Assembly: GCF_900114605.1 (NCBI RefSeq)
Contig: NZ_FOTP01000008.1
Coordinates: 62,001 to 126,000 of the forward strand
DNA length: 64,000 nucleotides
DNA from: Bradyrhizobium sp. NFR13
Lineage (GTDB): Bacteria > Pseudomonadota > Alphaproteobacteria > Rhizobiales > Xanthobacteraceae
Reading direction: 5' to 3'
The notes beneath the pieces were generated by a model. The model saw only the letters and a list, made by a program, of their open reading frames with translations, did not search any database and was not told the DNA's origin. The position numbers and the translations under genes are program-made. Shown here piece after piece: positions 55,907 through 64,000 of the stretch (positions within the stretch are counted from its first letter, which is position 1; each line of letters begins with the position of its first letter).

Positions 55907-56186
55907 CTCGAAGAGTCCTTTTGCATATCGGGCAGGCCGCGCGGCTGCGACGCGCGATCTGATTGAGGGTGTTTAAGACATTGACGGGAGGCCGGGATCA
56001 AGTGGGAACCGGCACGGCTGGAGTAACGAACCCGAGGGCGGTTCGCTCCTGCGACTCATCTGCGCAACCGGCAGGTCCTTTCAGCTTCTCCCGATCAGGC
56101 GTTTCCATGGACAACATGCATGGGAACGTACTGGGTAGATGGTACTATTCTGCACTGCAAGTTGCTACCGCAATGCAATACCATCC

Positions 56187-57437
56187 TTAAGCATTTGGTA
56201 CTAACGCGTGATGACGTGCGTCGGAAGGTCGCGTTTCCGGCATGGTGAGGACGAACAGGATAAGGCCCAGGCCCGCCAAACCGGCAAGCGCCAGGAAGGC
56301 AGCGCTATAGCCGGCCTTCACCACGATCACGCCGGCAAAGGCGGTACTGAGCGCGCCGCCGAGCCCTGCCGCGGTGGCGATCGCGCCCTGGCTGATATTG
56401 AAGTGACCGGTGCCGTAAGTGAGGTCTGCGACGACGAGTGGAAAGATCGCGCCGAAGATTCCGGCGCCGACGCCGTCGAGCAATTGCACGCCGACCAGCC
56501 AGTAGGGATTGTCCGAGAGTGGATAGAGCGCGCCGCGCAGCGCCAGCACGGCGAGCGCGCAGGCGAAGATCGGCTTGCGGCCCCAGACGTCGGCCTTGCG
56601 GCCGACAAGCACGGCGACCGGCACCATCACCAATTGCGCCGCGACGATGCAGACCGACATCAGCGTGGTGCCGAGTTCGCTGTTCACCAGTGCGAGTTTC
56701 TGGCCGACCAGCGGCAGCATCGCCGCATTGGAGAAATGAAACAGCACGGTGGCAGCGGCAAAGATCAGGAGCGGTTTGCAGGTCAGCAGCACCTGAAAGC
56801 CGGATGGGCGCTCGCCAGCATCATGATCGTGCGGATCGTCGAGATCGCCGAGGCCGCGGGCCATCTGGTGATCGATGGCACCGGCGGGGATCGACAGCGT
56901 CGCAAGGATGCTCGCGGCGGCCATGGCCGCCATCAGCCAGAACACGACGATGGGCCCGAAAGAATAGGCGAAAATGCCGGCCAGCAGGGCCGCCGTCGCA
57001 TTGCCTGCATGGTTGAAGGCCTCGTTGCGGCCGATGCGCCGGGCGAAGGCTCTGGGACCGACAATGCCGAGGGTGACCGCGGCCAGCGCCGGCGCGAAGA
57101 CGGCGGCAGCGACGCCGGTCAGCGCCTGAGTCGTCGCAACGAACAGGAAGCTCGGATAGAGCGGCAGCACGATCGAACCGAGCGTGACGATGACGGCGGC
57201 CACGACGATGGCAGCGCGCTTGGCCGTGGTCTTGTCGATCAGGGCGCCGGCCGGCGTCTGTGCGACGATCCCGGCGAGGGCTGCGACCGACATCACGACG
57301 CCGATCGAGGCTTCATCCCATTTCTGGACTGTGAGGAGATAGATGGCGAGATAGGGCCCCAGGCCATCGCGGACATCGGCAAGAAAGAAGTTCAGTGCGT
57401 CGAGGGGATGTTTGATCGTATCGGCGTCGTCGTGCAC
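56187..57437 (-). CDS. MFS transporter
   Basis: 416 residues from GTG 57437, twelve hydrophobic segments. GPYLAIYLLTVQKWDEASIGVVMSVAALAGIVAQTPAGALIDKT is the first two to three helices with an A-motif-like DKTTAKR loop, and a His/Asp-rich loop (DDPHDHDAGER) lies near the centre. Substrate unknown; the pattern is like drug or metabolite exporters. Stands alone in the gap between the TctC-type and TAXI genes. Confidence 0.88.
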   Translation of the reverse strand: MHDDADTIKHPLDALNFFLADVRDGLGPYLAIYLLTVQKWDEASIGVVMSVAALAGIVAQTPAGALIDKTTAKRAAIVVAAVIVTLGSIVLPLYPSFLFVATTQALTGVAAAVFAPALAAVTLGIVGPRAFARRIGRNEAFNHAGNATAALLAGIFAYSFGPIVVFWLMAAMAAASILATLSIPAGAIDHQMARGLGDLDDPHDHDAGERPSGFQVLLTCKPLLIFAAATVLFHFSNAAMLPLVGQKLALVNSELGTTLMSVCIVAAQLVMVPVAVLVGRKADVWGRKPIFACALAVLALRGALYPLSDNPYWLVGVQLLDGVGAGIFGAIFPLVVADLTYGTGHFNISQGAIATAAGLGGALSTAFAGVIVVKAGYSAAFLALAGLAGLGLILFVLTMPETRPSDARHHALVPNA

Positions 57438-57588
57438 GTGTCGGTCCTCACGGCACGGCGGTGCCCGGCAGGCAACGGCGGTCGAGTGATCCGGTTCCAG
57501 GGCATTCGGGCTGGCCGCCGCCTATCAGCCGTCGTCGTCGATACGAGGATGACAAAGGAGAGGTCCGCGATCAACCGCTTAAAGACAA

Positions 57589-57616
57589 AGGCCGCGACAC
57601 TTGCGTGTCGCGGCCT
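57589..57616 (-). terminator. rho-independent terminator of the TAXI operon
   Basis: AGGCCGCGACAC (57589-57600) pairs perfectly with GTGTCGCGGCCT (57605-57616) around TTGC. On the minus strand the stem is followed by TTTGTCTTT. It lies 24 bases past the stop codon of the last TAXI binding protein gene. Confidence 0.85.
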
Positions 57617-57640
57617 GAAATCAGGTCTTTTGGGCCGGTG

Positions 57641-58612
57641 TTACTTCCCGATGCCCTTTTCCTTGAAGTATTTCAGCGCGCCCGGATGGAACGGCACCGG
57701 CGAGCGGTCCTGCACCTGGTTGTCGAGCGAGAAGCTTTCGGCTTCCTTGTGCACGGCGACGATGTCGGCCTTCTTCTCCACCAGCGTCTTGACGATGTTA
57801 TAGGCGTCGTCGTCGCTCATCTTGTTGCCGGTGACGATGATGTTCCAGACCTCGGTATTGGCGTTGTCCTTGTCCATGCCGGGATAGATGTTCTTGGTTA
57901 TGGTCGAGGGTGAATACAGCTTGCCGTATTTGGTGTTCATCTTCTCGGCGAGGTCGCTGTGGTCGATCAGCTTCATCTTCACGCCCGGCGTGGCGGCGAG
58001 ATCAGTGACGGCTGCGGTCGGGACGCCTCCGACCCACATGAAGGCGTCGATCTTGCGATCCTTGATGGCGTTGACGCTTTCGGCGACGCCGAGGCGCTCG
58101 CGCTTCATGTCCTTGTCCTTGTCGAGGCCGGCGGCTTCCAGCACGCGGAACGCCATCACCTCGGTGGCGCTGCCTGGCGAGCCCGTGGAGACGCGCTTGC
58201 CCTTGAGGTCGGACATCTTCTCGATGCCGGTGCCTTCCACGGTCACCACATGCATGCGGTTCGGATAGACCACCAGCAGGGTCTGCAGCGGAACCTTGCC
58301 GCTCTTGAACTTGTCTTCGCCCTTGAAAGCATCGAGCGCGGCGTCGGCCATGGTGAATCCCATTTCGCTCTGGCCCGAGGCGATCAGCTTGAGGTTATCG
58401 ACCGACCCGCCGGTGACTTCCGCGGTGGCCTGGGTGTTCGGGAGTGCCTTGGACAGCACATTGGCGATGGCTCCGCCGAGCGGATAATAGACGCCGCCGG
58501 TGCCGCCGGTGCCGATCGCCATGGTTTTCTGCTGCGCGATGGCCGCGCCTGCAAGGCCGGCAGTGGCGACCAGCGCCACGGCAATCGATGTTTTTCTGAA
58601 ACGCTTGAACAT
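57641..58612 (-). CDS. TAXI-family TRAP transporter solute-binding protein, copy 1
   Basis: 323 residues with a signal peptide ending near AIA-QQ (residue 26). IGTGGTGGVYYPLGGAIANVLSK opens the TAXI fold; TGGSVDNLKLIASGQSEMGF and GSPGSATEVMAFRVLEAAG are ligand loops. It is very like the next gene upstream, as if from a duplication. GAGGAACC before ATG 58612. Last gene of the three-gene minus-strand operon. Ligand unknown; glutamate and other carboxylates are TAXI substrates. Confidence 0.93.
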   Translation of the reverse strand: MFKRFRKTSIAVALVATAGLAGAAIAQQKTMAIGTGGTGGVYYPLGGAIANVLSKALPNTQATAEVTGGSVDNLKLIASGQSEMGFTMADAALDAFKGEDKFKSGKVPLQTLLVVYPNRMHVVTVEGTGIEKMSDLKGKRVSTGSPGSATEVMAFRVLEAAGLDKDKDMKRERLGVAESVNAIKDRKIDAFMWVGGVPTAAVTDLAATPGVKMKLIDHSDLAEKMNTKYGKLYSPSTITKNIYPGMDKDNANTEVWNIIVTGNKMSDDDAYNIVKTLVEKKADIVAVHKEAESFSLDNQVQDRSPVPFHPGALKYFKEKGIGK

Positions 58613-58650
58613 GGTTCCTCTCCTCCAGTTTTCCTGTGATGTCGCGGTGA

Positions 58651-59637
58651 CTATTTCACCGCGCCGACTTCCTTGAGATATTTGAGCGTGCCGGGGTGAT
58701 AGGGCGCCGGCGATTGCGCCGGTGTCTGCGTCGCCAGATTGATGTTCTCGGCCTCTTTATGCACGGCGACGAGATCGGCCTTGTTCTCGAAGATGGTTTT
58801 GGTGATCGCATAGGCCGTCTCGTCCGACATCTTGTCGGTGGCCATGATCTGATTCCAGGCGGCGAAGCCACGGCTGTCGGTGGTCTGACCCGGATAGCTG
58901 CCGGCCTTGATCACGCTGGGCGCGAAGATCTGGCCGTATTTCTTCACGATCGGATCCAGCAGGTAGTCGATATCGATCAATTTGATCGTCACGCCCGGCG
59001 TCGCCGCGAGATCGACTACCGCGGCAGTCGGCACACCGCCGCCCCAGAAGAAGGCATCGATCTTGCGATCCTTGAGCGCGGATGCAGATTCAGCCACCGA
59101 CAGCCGCTCGCGCTTGACGTCCTTGTCTTTGTCGAGGCCGGCAGCCTCCAGCAAACGGAAGGTCTGCGCCTCGGTGGCGCTGCCCGGCGCGCCGCCGGAA
59201 ATGCGCTTGCCTTTCAGATCTGCGAATTTCTCGATGCCGGTGCCGGCAATGGTCACCACATGTACCGGGCTGGAATAGACCGCGACGATGGTGAGCAGTG
59301 GCACCGGCTTCTTGAACTTGTTCTCGCCCTTCACGGCGTCGGATGCGACGTCACCGGTCATGAAGCCGAGATCGGCCTGGCCGGTTTCCAGCAGCTTGAT
59401 ATTGTCGACGCTGCCGCCGGTGACTTCGCCGGTGGCCTGGGTGTGCGGGAGCTTCTTCGACAACAGGTTCGCAAGGCCGCCGCCGAGCGGATAGAAAATG
59501 CCGCCGGTGCCGCCAGTGGCAATGGCGATGGTCCTGTCTTCCGCAGAAGCGCCGGTCGCGGCGCAGGCCATGCCGAGCAGAGCAAGGCTGAACGCCCCAT
59601 GTCTGAACGCCCCGTGTCTGAAAGCTGTCCATCTCAT
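58651..59637 (-). CDS. TAXI-family TRAP transporter solute-binding protein, copy 2
   Basis: 328 residues, signal peptide ending near ASA-ED (residue 33). IATGGTGGIFYPLGGGLANLLSK, TGGSVDNIKLLETGQADLGF and GGAPGSATEAQTFRLLEAAGLDKDKDVKRERLSV closely match copy 1. The signal peptide contains FRHGAFRHGAF, from a 15-base tandem duplication in the DNA. Middle gene; the permease gene is 87 bases upstream. Confidence 0.93.
   Translation of the reverse strand: MRWTAFRHGAFRHGAFSLALLGMACAATGASAEDRTIAIATGGTGGIFYPLGGGLANLLSKKLPHTQATGEVTGGSVDNIKLLETGQADLGFMTGDVASDAVKGENKFKKPVPLLTIVAVYSSPVHVVTIAGTGIEKFADLKGKRISGGAPGSATEAQTFRLLEAAGLDKDKDVKRERLSVAESASALKDRKIDAFFWGGGVPTAAVVDLAATPGVTIKLIDIDYLLDPIVKKYGQIFAPSVIKAGSYPGQTTDSRGFAAWNQIMATDKMSDETAYAITKTIFENKADLVAVHKEAENINLATQTPAQSPAPYHPGTLKYLKEVGAVK
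59589..59618. repeat. 15-base tandem duplication in a signal peptide
   Basis: TGAACGCCCCATGTC (59589-59603) is followed by TGAACGCCCCGTGTC (59604-59618), one base different. It adds five residues (FRHGA) to the signal peptide n-region of TAXI copy 2 without a frameshift. Confidence 0.85.
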
Positions 59638-59724
59638 CGCGTCACTCCCTGAAGTCGGCGGCGCCGCTTATCTGCGGCGTCCGCTGTCATGCGATAACTT
59701 GACGTTATTCGTGTCTGTCGTTGG

Positions 59725-61740
59725 TCATGCCGGTAACGGTTGCGTCCTCGTCCTTGCCTGCCACACCAGCACGCCGAGGCCGATGATGAGGCCGGGCACA
59801 AATGTGTAACTGATGTCGCGGCCGATGATCGATTCGATGATCGCCTCGATCAGGCTTGGAAACACCAGCAGCAATCCCGATAGCAGAAGCAGGCCGCGCT
59901 CCACTGGCGTATTATGTCGCAGGCCCCAGTTTTGCGCGACGGCGGCGAGCGCGAGCAGGCCGCAGGTGGTCTTGAAGGTGATTTCCAGGATATCCACCCA
60001 CGAGCCGCCCTTCGGAATGTTCAGCAACAGGCCGACGCCTTGCGGATCGCAGACGAAGACGAACGGCACCAGGAAGGCCGGCAGCGTGTATTTCCACGAC
60101 TGCAATGTGGTGCGGTAGGGATCGCCGCCAGTGATCGCGGCTGCCGCAAAAGGCGACAGCGCAGTGGGCGGCGAGACTTCCGAGAGCACAGCATAATAGA
60201 AGATGAACATGTGGGCGGCGTAGTCGGGTACGCCGAGCTTGATCAGCGCAGGTGCGGCGATCACCGCACAGATGATGTAGGACGCGGTGACAGGCACGGC
60301 GAGGCCGATGATCCAGACGATCAGGGCGGTGTAGATCGCCGTCAGCAACAGGCTGCCGCCGGCATAGGAAATCACGATCGACGAGAATTTGAGACCGAGG
60401 CCGGTGAGCGTGACGACGCCGACCACGATACCGGCGCAGGCGCAGGTGGTGGCCGCATTGAGTGCGCCGATCGAACCGTCGGCCAGCGCCTTCACCAGCT
60501 TCTTCGGCACCAGCGCTGTATCCTTGCGCAGGAAGCTGAGCGCGAAGGTGACCAGCGTGGCGTAGAATACCGACAGCGATGGCGAATAGCCGATGATCAT
60601 GAAGACGACGACGGCGAGCAGAGAGATGAAGTGGAAGCCGTAGCGCTTGGTCATCTCGCCGAGCGAGAGCTCGGGCTTGATCTGGACGTTTTTCGCACCG
60701 AAGCGCTTGGCGTCGATCTCGACCATGATCAGAAGCGACAGATAATAGAGACAGGTCGGGATGGTCGCCATCCAGATCACGTCGAGATAGCTGATCTTGA
60801 GAAACTCGGCGATCAGGAACGCCGCAGCGCCGAGCACCGGCGGCGACAGGATGGCGCCGAGACCGCCCGCTGCAAGCAGGCCGCCGGCGGCATTCTTTTC
60901 GAAGCCGGCCTTCGACAGCATGGGTGCAGCCACGGTGCCGATCATCACCGTGGTGGCGACGCCGGACCCCGAGGGGCCACCGAGCAGGAACGACGACAGC
61001 ACCACGGTGCGGCCGGCGGCATTGGGTTTGCCGCCCATCAGCGCCAGCGAGAAGTCGATGAAGAATTTGCCGGCGCCGGACATCGACAGGAAGGCGCCAT
61101 AGATCGTAAACAGGATGATCAGCGTGGCCGACACGTCCACCGCAACGCCGAAAATGCCTTCCAGCGTGATGAACAGATGGCCGACGAGACGCGGCAGGTC
61201 GTAGCCGCGATGGGTCCAGGGCGCCGGCAGATGCGGGCCGAGCATCGCATAGGCAATGAAGAACAGCGACACGACCGGCATGATCAGTCCGGTGGTGCGG
61301 CGCGTTGCTTCCAGCAGCAGCACGATGAAGACGATGCCGACAATGACGTCCATATGATCCGGCACGGTGGCGCGGTCGGTGAAGTCGTCGCCGCCCCACA
61401 GCGCATAGGCGATGGTGGCAATGGCGACGATGCCCGGCACGATGTCCCACCAGCGCACGCGATTGCGGAAACGCGCCGCCACGGGGAACAGCAGGAAACT
61501 CAGGATCAGGGTGAAGGCGACGTGGACATAACGCAGCTCCTGCGTCGGCACGATGGCGTAGGCGGCATAGAGATGAAACAGGCTCATCACCACGGCGATG
61601 CCGGTGGAGATCGTCCCGGCCCAGCCAAGCAGGCGATTGGTTGCGCCTTCATCGGCTTCGATGAACGCTTCAGCCTTTGCCAATGCCTCGTCTGAGACGG
61701 CAACGGTTTCATCGCTCGCGTTTGATTTCTGGTCAGCCAT
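59725..61740 (-). CDS. TRAP transporter fused permease (4TM-12TM)
   Basis: 671 residues from ATG 61740 (GGGGGAAGAAAC before it). The TAXI type fuses the small (DctQ-like) and large (DctM-like) subunits in one chain: about residues 40-170 form the small-subunit part, the rest the large with GGPSGSGVATTVMIGT, AGGLGAILSPPVLGAAAF and SEVSPPTALSPFAAAAITGG. It imports a carboxylate with sodium or proton. First gene of the operon with two binding proteins, and divergent from a third. Confidence 0.93.
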   Translation of the reverse strand: MADQKSNASDETVAVSDEALAKAEAFIEADEGATNRLLGWAGTISTGIAVVMSLFHLYAAYAIVPTQELRYVHVAFTLILSFLLFPVAARFRNRVRWWDIVPGIVAIATIAYALWGGDDFTDRATVPDHMDVIVGIVFIVLLLEATRRTTGLIMPVVSLFFIAYAMLGPHLPAPWTHRGYDLPRLVGHLFITLEGIFGVAVDVSATLIILFTIYGAFLSMSGAGKFFIDFSLALMGGKPNAAGRTVVLSSFLLGGPSGSGVATTVMIGTVAAPMLSKAGFEKNAAGGLLAAGGLGAILSPPVLGAAAFLIAEFLKISYLDVIWMATIPTCLYYLSLLIMVEIDAKRFGAKNVQIKPELSLGEMTKRYGFHFISLLAVVVFMIIGYSPSLSVFYATLVTFALSFLRKDTALVPKKLVKALADGSIGALNAATTCACAGIVVGVVTLTGLGLKFSSIVISYAGGSLLLTAIYTALIVWIIGLAVPVTASYIICAVIAAPALIKLGVPDYAAHMFIFYYAVLSEVSPPTALSPFAAAAITGGDPYRTTLQSWKYTLPAFLVPFVFVCDPQGVGLLLNIPKGGSWVDILEITFKTTCGLLALAAVAQNWGLRHNTPVERGLLLLSGLLLVFPSLIEAIIESIIGRDISYTFVPGLIIGLGVLVWQARTRTQPLPA

Positions 61741-61940
61741 GTTTCTTCCCCCGGGATATTTCCCGCAGCCGGCTTTGCCGGCCTTATTCTTCTGAGTGCG
61801 GGGCATTCATGCCGTTTTACCCGGCTGGCGCAAGGGCTTACGGGTGAAACTTTCGTCGCGGCAACGGCGTTCGCTGCGGGGACGCCGTTGACCCCGTGAG
61901 GGCCGTGGTTCACTTTCGCGGCCTGAATGACAGGAATAAA

Positions 61941-62891
61941 ATGAATATGAGGAAGCGCCTGCTGGCGGCGCTGGCAAGTGTCGCCGTCCTATGCAGTGCA
62001 ACCGCGCGCGGGGAGCCGTCGTCCATCACGCTGCTGACCGGTAATACGTCCGGGATCTATTTTCCGCTCGGTGTGTCGATCGCGATGATCTATGCGGACA
62101 TTCCCGGCGCGAAAATTCAGGTGCAGACAACCGACGGTTCGGTCGAGAACCTCTCGCGGCTGCAGCAAGGCACAGGGCAGGTGGGTTTTGCGCTCGGCGA
62201 TGCGCTGAAGGACGCCTGGGCCGGCAACGCCACGGCGGGTTTCGACGGCAAGCAGGACCGGCTGCGGGTGATCGGCGCGCTCTATCCGAATTACATCCAG
62301 ATCGTTGCCACCAAGGAGAGCGGCATCAGGACGCTCGGCGATCTCAAGGGCAGAAGCCTGTCGGTCGGCGAGCGGAGGTCGGGCACCGAGCTGAATGCCC
62401 GCGCCATTCTCGGCGCTGCGGGTTTTCGTTACGAAAATCTCGGCGAGATCAGGTACATTTCGTTTGCTGAATCCACCACGATGATGATCGAGAAAAAGCT
62501 GGATGCGACGTTGCAGTCTGCCGGTCTCGGCGTCACGTCGATCAAGGAACTCAGCGAGGCCACGGACATCGTCATCGTGCCGGTGCCGCCGCCACTGGTG
62601 AAAAAGATCGGTGCGCCGTTCAAGCCGGACAGGATTCCAGCCCGGACCTATGTCAGTCAGGACAAATCGGTGCCGACCGCATCGGTGATGAACTATCTGG
62701 TGACGAGCAGTGCCGTGCCGGACGACCTCGTCTATGAGATGACGAAGCGCCTGTTCGATGGCCTCGACGAATTGGCCATCGCGCACCGCGCCGGTCACGA
62801 GATCCGGCTGGCGAGCGCCGTGGGTAAGAGCCCGGTGCCGCTGCATCCCGGCGCACTGCGCTACTATCGGGAAAAGGGCCTGATCAAATAA
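61941..62891 (+). CDS. TAXI-family solute-binding protein, copy 3, divergent
   Basis: 316 residues from ATG 61941 (AGGA at 61932-61935). Signal peptide LLAALASVAVLCSATARG, cleavage near 23. LLTGNTSGIYFPLGVSIAMIYAD and TDGSVENLSRLQQGTGQVGFALG are the TAXI loops, but it is clearly less like copies 1 and 2 than they are to each other. It is transcribed away from the permease gene, across 200 bases that must hold both promoters. It may supply the same permease with another ligand. Confidence 0.9.
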   Translation: MNMRKRLLAALASVAVLCSATARGEPSSITLLTGNTSGIYFPLGVSIAMIYADIPGAKIQVQTTDGSVENLSRLQQGTGQVGFALGDALKDAWAGNATAGFDGKQDRLRVIGALYPNYIQIVATKESGIRTLGDLKGRSLSVGERRSGTELNARAILGAAGFRYENLGEIRYISFAESTTMMIEKKLDATLQSAGLGVTSIKELSEATDIVIVPVPPPLVKKIGAPFKPDRIPARTYVSQDKSVPTASVMNYLVTSSAVPDDLVYEMTKRLFDGLDELAIAHRAGHEIRLASAVGKSPVPLHPGALRYYREKGLIK

Positions 62892-62977
62892 GTCATCGTT
62901 GTCGGCTTTCGGCGGCTATTGGCGCTCTTTGAGGCGCGCGTCATCCGGGCTAGGATGATGACGGGCTGGGCGTATCG

Positions 62978-63976
62978 ATGAAATTCTCCGGGACGGCATT
63001 GTGTCTGTGTGTTGCCGCATCAGTGCTTGCGCTGACGAACACGGCTGCGCCGGGATGGGCCGCTGATCGAGAGCTGAGCTGTGCTCTCGACACCCCCCTT
63101 CCGCTTGATGAGACCATCAGCATCTGCGGGCTGGTCATCAATTCCACCGCCGGCCTCCGCGAGCGCGTCGGTGCTTTGATCGTGCGCGCCGAGTTGCGGC
63201 TGAAGCAGGATGATCCCGGCAAGGCGATCGCGGACTGCGATCAAGCCATCGGTCTCGATCCCCTGTCGACTACTGCACTCGATGCGCGCGGCAGGGCGCT
63301 GGCTGCAGACAAGAAATTTGACCGGGCGCTGGATGACTTCGACCGGGCAATCAGGCTCGATCCGCATGATACCCGGCTGTTCGCAGGGCGCGCCGCGACC
63401 TTCGCCGCCATGCATGAAAATCGTCTGGCGGTTCGCGATTATACTGAAGCGGTTCGCCTCGATCCCAATCGGGTGCAAAGTCTCGTGGACCGGGCCGCCG
63501 CCTACGCCAAGGTCAAGCGCTTCGATCTGGTCATCGACGACCAGAGCGATATCATTCGTCTGGAGCCGACGGCGGAACATTACGATGCACGCGGCCAGTC
63601 CTATGCGCGCAACAATGCCTATGCCCGCGCGATTGCGGATTTCGACGCGGCGATCAGGCTGGAGCCGAAGGCCAGCTACTTCATGAATCGCGGGAATGCC
63701 TTCAGTCTCAGCGGCGCCTATGATCGCGCCATCGCCGATTACGACATCGCCATACAGCTTCAGCCCGATCTGGCGATGGCCTACAACAATCGCGGTGTCG
63801 CCTGGCGCGACAAGGGCGACCTTGAGCGCGCGCTGGCCGATTTCGACGCGGCCGTTCAGATCGATTCAACGCTGGATATCGCGTTGCGACATCGCAAGCA
63901 GCTTGAGAAATATCGCGTGGCGGCGCGCAAGCCGGCGATCGGATTGCATCCATCCGCCGATGCTGGCAGTCGATAG
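62978..63976 (+). CDS. secreted TPR-repeat protein
   Basis: 332 residues with a signal peptide (LCLCVAASVLALTNTAAPGWA, cleavage near 29). From residue 60, about seven tetratricopeptide repeats of 34 residues carry the AxxxFDxAIRLDP pattern (DFDRAIRLDP, DYTEAVRLDP, DFDAAIRLEP, DYDIAIQLQP, DFDAAVQID). An N-terminal Cys pair (SCALD and ICGLV) may form a disulfide. TPR proteins act as protein-binding scaffolds; the partner is unknown. Start ATG 62978 is well placed for the signal peptide though its ribosome site is weak. Confidence 0.9.
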   Translation: MKFSGTALCLCVAASVLALTNTAAPGWAADRELSCALDTPLPLDETISICGLVINSTAGLRERVGALIVRAELRLKQDDPGKAIADCDQAIGLDPLSTTALDARGRALAADKKFDRALDDFDRAIRLDPHDTRLFAGRAATFAAMHENRLAVRDYTEAVRLDPNRVQSLVDRAAAYAKVKRFDLVIDDQSDIIRLEPTAEHYDARGQSYARNNAYARAIADFDAAIRLEPKASYFMNRGNAFSLSGAYDRAIADYDIAIQLQPDLAMAYNNRGVAWRDKGDLERALADFDAAVQIDSTLDIALRHRKQLEKYRVAARKPAIGLHPSADAGSR

Positions 63977-64000
63977 ACGATGACGCGCATCGATTCATCT

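Noticed and set aside
56208-57803. 531-codon plus-strand frame opposite the MFS gene
   Set aside because: Shadow of a clear membrane transporter gene; Asp/Arg/Gly-rich antisense composition.
59914-61695. 593-codon plus-strand frame opposite the TRAP permease gene
   Set aside because: Charged, repetitive composition with no recognisable domain, fully covered by the well-supported permease gene.
63980-64000. ATG near the right edge that might begin another gene
   Set aside because: Only seven codons are visible; nothing can be supported.

Overview
The window looks like a chromosomal segment of an alphaproteobacterium in the Bradyrhizobium/Rhodopseudomonas/Tardiphaga/Afipia group (Nitrobacteraceae). 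This rests on recognition, not on a database search: GC-rich coding, the order ubiG - lysC - ptsP - prfA - prmC - DUF4167 gene, the block grxC - comF - methyltransferase - mutT - argJ, a Tad-type pilin remnant, Bug/TctC and TAXI binding proteins, and dispersed intergenic repeats of a kind common in these genomes. I see no rRNA, tRNA, CRISPR array, prophage or insertion sequence.

Layout. 1-5128: the end of an ABC transporter ATPase, a 64-residue protein overlapping an amidase, an ACMSD-type metal-dependent amidohydrolase, a flavin reductase-like protein, a VanZ-like membrane protein and a LysR regulator; this reads as a small catabolic cluster of unknown substrate. 5280-9598: TadE- and TadG-like secretion or pilus proteins, a ribbon-helix-helix protein and a soluble chemoreceptor with three PAS domains. 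9655-12486: a Nudix hydrolase, a secreted lysozyme-like protein and an Asn-rich DUF4167 protein. 12965-20176: core genes prmC, prfA, ptsP and lysC (minus strand), then a PH-domain membrane protein and ubiG (plus strand).

20213-28605: a secreted metallo-beta-lactamase-fold protein with an altered metal motif, a GAF-LytTR regulator, and a 2061-residue autotransporter with a very glycine-rich N-terminal part. 28717-32927: an EamA transporter, a secreted nuclease-like protein and a MoxR ATPase/VWA pair. 32937-35831: a DipZ-like CcdA-thioredoxin fusion, then divergent ohr and ohrR with three copies of a 12-bp palindromic operator candidate between them. 35925-40392: a cytosine deaminase-like amidohydrolase, a gamma-glutamyltransferase homologue and an acyl-CoA synthetase. 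40531-41779: the dmeRF metal-efflux operon with a recognisable RcnR-type operator.

41857-46629: the stress operon prkA - yeaH - spoVR. 46983-53750: a tightly packed housekeeping block (DUF1178, nitrilase-family hydrolase, glutaredoxin, ComF, methyltransferase, MutT, argJ) followed by two small secreted proteins. 53751-54904: about 1.15 kb without a gene, filled with palindromic repeats. 54905-62891: a carboxylate-uptake region with a TctC-type binding protein, an MFS transporter, and a TRAP-TAXI system in which one fused permease is surrounded by three TAXI binding proteins. The window ends with a secreted TPR protein.

I did not find one unmistakable undescribed system. The best leads are the small protein coupled to the amidase, the glycine-rich autotransporter beside a LytTR regulator, the one-permease/three-receptor TAXI locus, the wobble-paired hairpin ahead of the MoxR gene, and the metallo-beta-lactamase-fold protein lacking standard ligands.
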